In this document: positions 56,376 through 64,000 of the stretch, piece by piece
Layout of the letters: each line of letters begins with the position of its first letter
How positions within the stretch are numbered: position 1 is the first letter of the stretch
DNA from: Prochilodus magdalenae
Lineage: Eukaryota; Chordata; Actinopteri; Characiformes; Prochilodontidae
Assembly (NCBI GenBank): GCA_024036415.1
Contig: JAMWET010000543.1
Coordinates: 1 to 64,000, forward strand
Length of the DNA stretch: 64,000 nt
Reading direction: 5' to 3'
Program-made: the position numbers and the translations under genes
The notes under the pieces: generated by a model
The model's database searches: none
What the model saw: only the letters and a program-made list of their open reading frames with translations
Told to the model about the DNA's origin: nothing

Positions 56376-56799
56376 ATGAAGAGGAACCTCCTCACCATCC
56401 TCATCATCACCTCAGGTACTCACTGTAACATCTGATCAACAATATCTGGATAATCAGACTTTATAAACACTGATCTATATTCTCTGGTTCTTCCAGGTGT
56501 GTTTGGTGCTGGTGTGATTGGAGCAGATGATGTTTATAGTACAGAGGGAGAATCTGTTACACTGAGATGTTCTCTTGGACAGAGTGGATCATTCTACTGG
56601 TACAAACAGTATCCTAACAGAGCTCTACAGTATCTACTGGATGAAGAAGATGAATCAGCCAGCTATTATACAGATTATACAGGGAACACTTCAGATAGTA
56701 GATTTGAGTCCACTGCATCAACATCATCTACTGATCACACCATAAGAGAACTAAGACTGGCAGATACAGCTCACTACTACTGTGCTCTGAGAGCTGGAG
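56376..56799 (+). CDS. TRAV: V21: TCR alpha/delta variable segment, family B, intact frame
   Basis: Leader exon 56376-56415, intron 81 bp, V exon 56497-56799. The first half (V-F-G-A-G-V-I-G-A-D-D-V-Y, VTLRCSLGQSG, FYWYKQYPNRALQYLL) matches the short V12. Unlike V12 it keeps the whole CDR2/FR3: an acidic, Tyr-rich D-E-E-D-E-S-A-S-Y-Y-T-D-Y, then S-D-S-R-F-E-S-T-A-S and TIRELRLADTAHYYCALRAGA. His replaces Leu before Tyr-Tyr-Cys. It is the natural full-length reference for the V7/V12 deletion. Confidence 0.87.
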
Positions 56800-56838
56800 C
56801 CCAGTGATACAAAGTCTCTGAGAGGCTTTACAGAAACT
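56800..56838 (+). other. RSS of V21, non-canonical heptamer
   Basis: CCCAGTG 56800-56806, 23-bp spacer, nonamer ACAGAAACT 56830-56838. Confidence 0.75.
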
Positions 56839-57039
56839 CACACACCTTCTGTTTGCTTTGAACACAAGGAGATCAAAGTCCCATCCAAACCACAATGTAT
56901 GATCTGATGTTCCTCTCTCTCTGAAATGACTGAGGTTACATTTCTGAGGGTAAATACAGTAAACAGTGAGTACAGGTGTGTCAGACACAGGATACAGTCT
57001 CAGCTGCAGTACCCGTCGTCCTCACAGCCACAGGAATTA

Positions 57040-57310
57040 AAACACTCCAACAGGAACATTCCAGGATTCTGAAGAAGATCCGGTTAAAGTCCAGACTGGA
57101 CCAGCTCTGTTCATATCCAGGATCATTAAATGTGTTCTGTCTCTCTCTGACTCCACCAGACCAGATTAAATGGGCTCAGAAGGCTGTGACATCATCCTGC
57201 CCCAGTGTGACATCACAGTGTAGAGTCTCTCCATGGTGCGTGCTGCTCTAGTTCTGTGTAGAACTGTTGTTGTGTGAAGTCTACACTAGACTGATGGTGG
57301 TGATGGAGAT
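57040..57310. repeat. Duplicated flank, copy 1
   Basis: Matches 60330-60500 and 60870-60960 (GACCAGCTCTGTTCATATCC, GTGACATCACAG). In the second copy it is split by another dispersed repeat. Confidence 0.6.
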
Positions 57311-57604
57311 CTGATGGAGTATAAACTAGTGGGTTACTGTGTGTAAGAGAGAAATACACCCCTCCAATAATCCCACTGGATTATATCACTGTCCACTGAC
57401 TGGATATGTACAGGTAATGATGATGATGATACTCCATAGTCTCTCTAACACCGACCCGTCTGGTGAAGAGTCTTCTTCTACTGTTGGACCTTTAACTGAA
57501 CATGTTTGTTTAAAACAGGAGATTTTTATACATGTGGAATATTTCTACAGTACTGAAAAGAGAAAGTTCAGATAGATATTTCACATGTACTCACAAAGCA
57601 GAAA

Positions 57605-57830
57605 GAGCAGCTGAAGATCTCATCACTCCAACTCTGCAGGTCTCAGAGCTGAAGATCTCATTGCTCCAACTCTGCAGGTCTCAGAGCTGAAGACCTCATC
57701 ACTCCAAACAGAGACGCTGTTTTTACTGGTGAAGGTCAAAATGTTACACTGTCCAGTAACTACAGTGGAACTGCTGATACAGTCTTCACTGGTACCGACA
57801 GTATTCAGGTTCTCCTCCACAGAGAGTTCC
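57605..57830 (+). pseudogene. V22: truncated V relic with triplicated exon start
   Basis: Relic of a V23-like segment. The start of the exon (GCTGAAGATCTCATCACTCC with an acceptor-like CTGCAG) is repeated three times at a 38-bp period (57610, 57648, 57686). The first Cys is Ser (AGT 57755-57757), the frame shifts before the Trp, and similarity ends within FR2 near 57815. No leader and no RSS. Confidence 0.7.
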
Positions 57831-58479
57831 ACTGCAGTATTGTCTCTTTTGCACTTAGCAGCAGTCTCTCCACTGTCTCTACACTTCAGTGCACTGACAG
57901 AGAGGACACTTGTGCAGCTGGTGTTTGGCTGATCACCAGGAGCAGAACAGGACAGGAGTATACCAAGAAGCTGCTGCACCAAAAACATTGCTTGAGAGAA
58001 GACTGGGGGAAACCAGCCTGAGTAGCAGGCAACCTGCAGCTCTTATGCAGACTGGAGCTCCATACAGTATACTTCCTGTTGCATATTCAATCTCTATTCT
58101 ACATCAACCCATCATAACACACTGACTGGGTTATATGACTGTAAGGGAGGCAGAGAGCAGCCTCCCACCTCAATCAGGACAGTTCTGAACACCTGGAGCA
58201 GCCCTGCTGAAGGAGCTCTCTGGAGTGACTTTGTGTTCAGTCTTGGGTTCTCTGTGGTAGTTTGGTAAAGGCTTCTGAGTTTCTCTTTGATCTCTTTGTT
58301 CTCTCTTCACTGGTGAGAGACACGTCTTCACACCTTTTCAGGACCCAGTGATTTAAACTAGAACAGGAAGATAAAGAGGCTGGGGACAGTACTGGGTGGG
58401 TGGAGTCAGCACAACATAGAATATAATAATAATGGATTATGGTACATTCCATAACTAAAGGTAGTGAAGGTGTACAGTT

Positions 58480-58700
58480 TAGGGAACCACCCCTCTGATA
58501 TGAGTGGTCCCGCCCCAGTGACAACAAACATACAGTCCAAAGGGCAAGAGGTGTTTTGCCCTCATGGTAAGCGGGTATGACCCAGCTGACAAAGGGTTCT
58601 GCCTCAAGTGACGTGGTGGGTGCCAACCCGGTGAAAAGTGGGCTACAGTCTCGTGACAATGGGTTGTCCTGTTCGAGTGACGTGAGAGGTACCTCCCCAG
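58480..58700. repeat. Degenerate short tandem array, third copy
   Basis: Related to 20870-21340 and 37600-37960 and again directly ahead of a family A promoter block. Confidence 0.5.
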
Positions 58701-58719
58701 TGACTGAGTGTAGAGGAGG

Positions 58720-58825
58720 TGCATTATGGGTGGAGCGGTGTAGCTCAGCAGAGATCTACACTAATACTGTACAGGAACTGGTTCTATGACTGAGGTAGAG
58801 CAGTGCTGCTGTCAGGAGGGGGCGC
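58720..58825 (+). pseudogene. Footprint of a deleted family A V segment
   Basis: The family A promoter (ATTATGGGTGGAGCGGTG ... CTACACTAAT, to 58767) is joined directly to ACTGTACAGGAACT, the last spacer bases plus nonamer of an RSS, followed by the usual flank. Leader, V exon and heptamer are gone. Confidence 0.75.
58812..58825 (+). promoter_or_regulatory. CTCF-like core behind the V footprint
   Basis: TCAGGAGGGGGCGC retained although the V segment is lost. Confidence 0.3.
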
Positions 58826-58859
58826 TGTTTAGTAGACTTTCAGCTTCTTCAGCTCACAG

Positions 58860-59320
58860 ATTATCTTGTCAGTCTGCTTCAGAGACCACAATCTGGGCGT
58901 CTAAAATAAGCTGGATCTGCTGCATGTCTAAACACAGACATGTAAATCTATTACTGGGTATATAGGAGCTCTTTACCTGAACCATTTCCTCACACAGTAG
59001 TGCGGTATGACTATGAGAGGAACATGTTAATGTGTGGAGGTAAAAACCCTTTCTATTAACTTATAGTATATGGTACAAGGGTAAACTGAGGACTTTTATT
59101 TTGAAGTGAAGGTTGTGCAGGGTGAGTCATGGACGTATGTTACTGGGCGTGGTGCTTTAAGGACAGCATCAGTTTAGTCCTGAGATTTGTGAAGTCTGTC
59201 CTTATCAGGTCCATGTCCACAGTGCTCTATGGAGTCTTTAAAGAACTCACAGAACCCAATGTAACCCCAACAACCAGACTGCGGCAGGGAAATAGACCAT
59301 GTCCTGAGATACTCCTGGAG
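58860..59320. other. Gene-free stretch
   Basis: No gene recognised between the V footprint and the Gypsy relic. Confidence 0.4.
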
Positions 59321-59329
59321 GACACCTAC

Positions 59330-59960
59330 ACCTCCACCTGTAGATGAGCCTGTGCCCAGTCAATCTTCAAACAGAATCTTCTACCTGTGAGTGATGTGAA
59401 GGTATCATCCATGTGGGGAAGTGGATGTTGATCATGTAGAACAGGGTTAATTGGGACTTTAAAACTGCACAGATACGTGACGTACCATTTCTCTTCACTA
59501 CTGGCTCTATAGGTGTTGTTCAGTCTGACCAATCACCCTGCAGGAGCATGGCTTGGTCCTCCAAACGTTTGGGTTCTGCTTTGACTCTAGGGTAGACAGA
59601 GTATGGCACAGATCGGGTCTTATGGAACTTGGGTTTGACTTCAATTGTAATATGTGTCTTCACATGTCTCAGAGTCCCAGTGTCCTCCTGAAACCCCTGA
59701 GCTGACTGATCCGTTAGCTGAGCTAGCTGCTTTTCTGTAGAGGCTGAAATCTGTGAAGACATGAGCCGTACTGGCGTCATAGACTGCCGGGTTGTGTAAT
59801 TTTTTTTTAATTTGTCTGGTAAAAGCAGTAGGGGTTGTAGCTGTTCACGGAGGAGCCATGGGCCTCCATTGTTCTGCAGGACGAACAATCAGGTGTCCTG
59901 TGTTTGTCCTACTTCACTTTAGCTTTCAGTTTCTCCACAGGTGTTATCTTCTCTCCTGTG
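59330..59960 (-). mobile_element. Gypsy reverse transcriptase relic (-)
   Basis: Minus strand, in order: K-P-K-F-H-K-T-R-S-V-P-Y-S-V near 59620, K-R-L-E-D-Q-A near 59555, then after a frame change F-K-V-P-I-N-P-V-L and K-I-D-W-A-Q-A-H-L-Q near 59340-59450. Start of an RT domain of a third Gypsy lineage; the catalytic part is missing. Confidence 0.7.
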
Positions 59961-60659
59961 GAGGTCTTTAGCAGTACTGTGGTGCGTTTCAGTCTCACAG
60001 CAGAACATTCATTTTAGGTCTGGGTGAGAAATGATTGACCGTTGAGACCCTGTGTCCAGTTCCATCTTTAGCCTCACTCAGTTAACCCAAATGCTTTAGT
60101 GCCCCGTCTCTTAACAAGGATGTAGCTCTAGACGAGACCACTCTTCCCCAGTGTCTGAGGGTCTAAGTCTGGGTCATTCAGGTCATGTACCTTTTAGTGT
60201 CAGTTCCCTTCAGAGTTCAGTGGTATCAGTGTGTGTACCAGTTATGGATGGGGGGCTAAGCCTTTACTGGGGGGACTGGGAGATTTTTATTAACCCCAGA
60301 ATTTGTTCATCATCTGAGGAAGATCCGGTTAGTTTTCCGACCATATTATTCCAGGACATGCAGCTCAATGTCCAGCAGACTGGACCAGCTCTGTTTATAT
60401 CCAGGATCATTAAACGTGTTCTGTCTCTCTCTGACTCCACCAGACCAGGTTAAATGATGTACTCAGAAGGCTGTGACATCATCCTTTTCCAGTGTGACAT
60501 CACAGAGTGTAACACTTCGGCCCAGATAATGGGGGAGAGCCTTGAGGAGAGGAGTTAGCAGAAGCACTTGAGCCACACAGACGTTAGTGCGGGTACTCCA
60601 GTATACTCGTTTATTCACGGTTACTAACTGAAATCAGTCTCCCGGCCACAACAGTCCAC

Positions 60660-60815
60660 TTATACACAAGTTTGGCTGTAGTTAAGCTCCAGAGTTACAG
60701 AGAGTGTATAAAACACTAACACTATAACAAATAAAAGAGGAGACTGGTAGGAAAACCACTCAATACCACCTCTCTTCTCCACTCTGCTCTCTTCTACTAC
60801 AGAGGCCACACTGGG
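60660..60815. repeat. Dispersed repeat, copy 2 of 2
   Basis: See 55315-55455. Confidence 0.6.
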
Positions 60816-61196
60816 ATATACAAATACAATGCCCCTTTCTTAAAGTCACAGCATACATCTGACTGTTACAAGTGTAGATGTTCTCCATGATTTGTGCTGC
60901 TGTAGTTCCGTGTAGAACTGCTGGAGCAGTCTACAGTAGATATGGAGATCATCAGGGGATGTGGAACACCAGGATGTAGATCATAAAAACATGAAGAAGT
61001 AAATTAATGATCTGTATTCAGTCTACACAGTGAACAGAACACCAACACAGCCCTGATAAACAGCGTGTTCAGGGGGAGGAGCTTCAGTCAGGGGGAGGAG
61101 CTGAGAGAGTGTAGACAGTAGAGGTGATCAGCACACTGCCATGCTGAGGAGCTCAAACTCAGTGTGTGTTCTCCTCCCAGTCAGTGCTGCACCACC

Positions 61197-61677
61197 ATGA
61201 TCATCTCCACTGTCCTGCTGCTCTCAGCTCTTACAGGTGAACATCTCACACCTTCTGAACAGCAGACAGAATAAAGTTCTGGAAGGTTCTTAATGGTGTT
61301 CAGTAGTGAGATTGGAATAGTTCTGGGTTTGGTTGGTTCATCATTAACACAGTTTCTTTAAAAACTATTGTAGGTCTCAGGAGCTGAAGATCTCATCACT
61401 CCAAACAGAGATGCTGTTTTTACTGGTGAGAAGGTCAAAGCCTGCTTACACTGTCCTGTAACTACAGTGGAACTGCTTACAGTCTTCACTGGTACCGACA
61501 GTACTCAGGTTCTCCTCCACAGTTCCTCATACTGGACTATAGTGGAACCATTACTGAAGCTCAACCTCCAGTTCCTGGAATATTAATCAGTCATGTAAAA
61601 GAACAGAAGACAGTGGATCTGAAGATCTCCTCTGCTGCAGTATCAGACTCTGTACTCCACTACTGTGCTCTGGAGCC
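61197..61677 (+). pseudogene. V23: V segment with a frameshift in FR1
   Basis: Leader exon 61197-61236 (MIISTVLLLSALT), donor G|GTGAAC. The first acceptor candidate (TGTAG at 61373) gives a stop at once; the next AG (61380) gives G-A-E-D-L-I-T-P-N-R-D. A shift just before the first Cys then breaks the frame. The rest reads LTLSCNYSGTA, LHWYRQYSGSPPQFLILDY, VDLKISSAAVSDSVLHYCALEP without a stop. His replaces the first Tyr of Tyr-Tyr-Cys. The RSS is intact. Only one indel separates it from a functional reading, so a polymorphic or miscalled base cannot be excluded. Confidence 0.75.
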
Positions 61678-61715
61678 CACAGTGACAGGAAACTCAGATA
61701 CACTGTACAGAAACT
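61678..61715 (+). other. RSS of V23
   Basis: CACAGTG 61678-61684, 22-bp spacer, nonamer ACAGAAACT 61707-61715. Confidence 0.8.
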
Positions 61716-61747
61716 GGTTCTATGACTGAGGTAGAGTCCTGCTTCTC

Positions 61748-61761
61748 TCAGTAGGGGGCGC
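61748..61761 (+). promoter_or_regulatory. CTCF-like core behind V23 RSS
   Basis: TCAGTAGGGGGCGC, 13 of 14 matches. A further 13/14 match, CCAGAAGGGGGCAG, lies at 62132-62145. Confidence 0.45.
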
Positions 61762-61899
61762 TGTTATTACACTCAGATCTTCTCCTTCCTCCTGATTTCT
61801 GTTCTTTTGTATAGATCCTCCAGTGGAGAACACTGTACTAACACTCCTGTACCTGAGTGACAGTAGAAACACCCTCCGTAATAATTACCCCAGTAAATG

Positions 61900-62315
61900 T
61901 ATATGACATGGTTTATATTGCTACCTGAGTTATAGTTCAGAGGTACCTGCTTTAGTATCATATACTCTCTGTAGTGAGGAGACCAGATTTCTGAAATGAA
62001 AACTGGGGACATTTCCAGCATCATTATATTATCCCATGTTATTATATTTGTAACATAAAGGAGTGGGGTGGGGGGCAGTCTGTAATGTTACAAAGGCTGT
62101 ACTATGCTGTTTTAGGCTGTTCCCTCCCAGTCCAGAAGGGGGCAGTAGTGTTTGAGTAAAGGAGATAAAAGAAGATTATCGTGTTCCTGAAGGGAGTTCC
62201 ATTGAAGACGTAAGCTCATTTATCTGGATCTACACCATCCTTTACCCTGCTGGTTGTGAGAGCCCACATGTTTATTCATAGGGTCCATGATTCCTGCCTG
62301 TCAGCTCGCTGTTCT
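61900..62315. other. 3' flank of V23
   Basis: No gene recognised. Confidence 0.4.
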
Positions 62316-62319
62316 TTCA

Positions 62320-62425
62320 TTATTCCTGCTCCCACTTCATCATCCTTCCATGATTCCTGCTCCCACTTCATCATCCTTCCATGATTCCTGCTCTTACTTC
62401 ATCCTCCTTCCATGATTCCTGTTCT
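62320..62425. repeat. 31-bp tandem repeat
   Basis: Three to four units of TGATTCCTGCTCCCACTTCA plus TCATCCTTCCA, starting at 62351, 62382 and 62413 with a partial unit before. Confidence 0.85.
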
Positions 62426-62429
62426 TAGA

Positions 62430-63355
62430 TTTCTACTAATAGCGGTAGGGTTAGCAGGGTCAGGAACAAACTGGTTAGTGTGAGGAGGGGTAGAAGAGAT
62501 CCATGTCAGCTGGCAGTGAATAAAGTAGAACCTACAGACACACAACAGGAAATACTGATGAACCAGGAGCCAGTGATGTGTACCTTCTGCAGTGAAGCCA
62601 AGGTAGAAATGGAACTGGATCATCTGCTGACAATAAGTCACTTAACTAGGTTGATAATGATACATCTAGAATGCTGCATATGGGGCTGGAATATATTCCA
62701 GTACTTCCTTTACAGATGTGTGTTTTAACCACCTGAACCCTAGTACCATGACAGCTGCTGGATTTATAACTTTACGGGTATAACAATCTGGATGGTCCTT
62801 TTCTTCTTTAGCCTGAGACTCAGTAAAAGTCCTCAAGGATGACATTTAGAAATGAGGTGAAAATGTCTTGTGTAAATAAAATATCCTCCTTACGAGCCCT
62901 AGATGTTTTCTAGGCTCTCTAATTTATTACCATAACTGTCAGAGTGAAGCTTCTTTTTGTTTTTATATAATCTTAATCTGTATAATAACTTATGACTTAA
63001 TGAGATTATGATGGATATTCAGCAACAAATATAAGAGCTCAGAAGAAAACATGGGGAGGTTATGGTGACTATCACCAGACTGTGTACTGGATCAACTAGG
63101 TCTTATGTTTACATACCTAGAGAAAGATTTCCAGCCACTGAATGTCTAAATGCCAAGTTTAGAAACAAACAGAGGGCATCTTCAAACTTCCTCTCATGCA
63201 CTGTTCCAGACACAGACTTCTAAACTGAACTGATAACTAACAGCCCATCAGAGATCTGAATTACTGCTATTACCCCTCTAATCCACAAAGTCAATTATTC
63301 CAGGTTCAGGTGGTGAGATCTAGAATCTAGAACCAGGTTATCAGACGCTTCAGTG
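62430..63355. other. Gene-free, AT-rich stretch
   Basis: No V segment or known element recognised; frames are short. Confidence 0.4.
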
Positions 63356-63399
63356 CACTACAGGGGGCAAGGTTCTCTTCAACAGTCGACTCAGCTAGT

Positions 63400-63560
63400 G
63401 GGCATCATCTTGCTGCTGTACTTGAACAGGATATGCATAAAACAGCATTTACCACTCATGTTGGAAATTACCAGTACACTCAGGTGCCTTTTGGGCTCTG
63501 TAAAGGCCCTTCAGTGTTTCAGCACTTGATCCAGCCCATGGTAAACGATCTCATATCTCA
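63400..63560 (+). mobile_element. Gypsy reverse transcriptase fragment (+)
   Basis: Frame reads K-T-A-F-T-T-H-V-G-N-Y-Q-Y, then V-P-F-G-L-C-K-G-P-S-V-F-Q-H-L, the RT block just before the catalytic Y-x-D-D. Flanks are not recognisable. Confidence 0.65.
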
Positions 63561-63569
63561 GAAGTGAAG

Positions 63570-63960
63570 CTCTAAAGCTGTTCATTTTTACTAGAATGGG
63601 TTTGCAGTCTAGAGCACTAGATTTCTGGACAAGGAACTGATACAGATCTAGGTAAATCTGAAGCAGTAGAGCACTGTAAGGTCCCAAGTACAGTTACAGA
63701 ACTGCACTTTTTTTTTTCATTCCTTTGGCTCTGCTGCGTTCTAGCTAAGTTGCCATTTGAGCGAGCATTCAAATATCCAATCTCTCAGAATACTTCATTT
63801 TGTGATCCTCTAATTACTTCCTGCCGCTCACACACATACATTCACTGTTAGATCTTCTACCTCTTCACCTTCATAACTTGAATACTGAGACTACACTGAT
63901 TCATGTAGATGAAGTCTCATACAGCTGTGACATAGAATCCAAATCCTCCACTACATATCT
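63570..63960. other. Upstream region of V24
   Basis: From about 63840 it is a diverged copy of the family C 5' flank. Confidence 0.45.
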
Positions 63961-63975
63961 GAACACTGGAACCAC

Positions 63976-64000
63976 ATGATGTTCACTGTGCTCTCTCTCT
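63976..64000 (+). CDS. V24: start of a family C leader, cut by the window edge
   Basis: ATGATG start followed by T-T-C-A-C-T-G-T-G-C-T-C and CT repeats, matching the family C leader with small changes (Phe-Thr-Val in place of Phe-Leu-Cys). The V exon lies beyond the window, so its state is unknown. Confidence 0.6.

Noticed and set aside
57623..57988. Minus-strand frame starting with a leader-like MFLVQQLLGILLS and a donor-like CCTG|GTGATC
   Set aside because: It runs into the antisense of V22, lacks an acceptor and a V framework, and a V-like V-I-S-Q-T-P stretch is in another frame. An inverted V remnant cannot be excluded but is not supported.

Overview
This window looks like part of the variable-segment region of a teleost fish T-cell receptor alpha/delta (TRA/TRD) locus. 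The evidence is about two dozen two-exon V segments, all on the + strand. A typical segment has a short hydrophobic leader exon (40 or 43 nt, split after the first base of a Gly or Glu codon), an intron of mostly 80-430 bp, and a V exon carrying Cys ... Trp-Tyr-Arg-Gln ... Tyr-Tyr-Cys. A recombination signal sequence (RSS) with a 22-23 bp spacer follows. The conserved end (Val-Asp-Leu-Lys-Ile-Ser-Ser ... Tyr-Tyr-Cys-Ala-Leu) is TCR-alpha-like. No D, J or C segment is present. The repeats (L2-like and CR1/Rex-like LINEs, Gypsy and Tc1 relics, a tRNA-type SINE, NLR leucine-rich-repeat exon relics) are typical of ray-finned fish. I cannot name the species.

V segments are numbered V1-V24 in order. 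Family A (V1, V4, V10, V13, and V17 related) has leader MLLSILSLLTLLL. Family B (V5, V7, V8, V12, V15, V21) mostly has leader MKRNLLTILIITS and a non-canonical CCCAGTG heptamer. Family C (V6, V9, V11, V16, V20, V24) starts ATGATG. V3, V18 and V22/V23 are outliers. Twelve segments look intact (V1, V4, V5, V6, V8, V10, V11, V13, V15, V16, V18, V21), six of family A or outlier type and the rest B or C. Two are short V exons with an in-frame FR2-FR3 deletion (V7, V12). The others are pseudogenes, relics or cut by the window edge.

Layout: 1-6.5 kb, SINE/LINE pieces, V1, a stop-bearing V, an LTR-like repeat, an NLR LRR relic, V3, V4. 6.5-11.4 kb, retroelements (L2-like LINE, rearranged Gypsy). 11.9-14.7 kb, V5 and V6. 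14.7-18.5 kb, V-poor with a Tc1 relic and LRR relics. 18.8-23.2 kb, V7, V8, an orphan leader, V9. 23.5-28.9 kb, Gypsy fragment and a nearly full-length LINE. 29.4-34.7 kb, V10-V12 with two tandem repeats. 35.1-37.4 kb, an antisense Gypsy. 38.3-48.6 kb, V13-V18. 48.6-53.9 kb, a duplicate of the 1.5-5 kb block, then V20 broken by an L2-like LINE. 54-64 kb, V21-V23, a Gypsy relic and the first bases of V24.

The locus has grown by duplicating a cassette of the form [V, stop-bearing V, antisense LRR relic, family B V, family C V]. Motifs resembling the CTCF consensus lie at a fixed distance behind most family A/C RSSs and in front of several family C leaders, all in the same orientation. This is the most interesting regulatory pattern seen here, but it rests on motif matching by eye.
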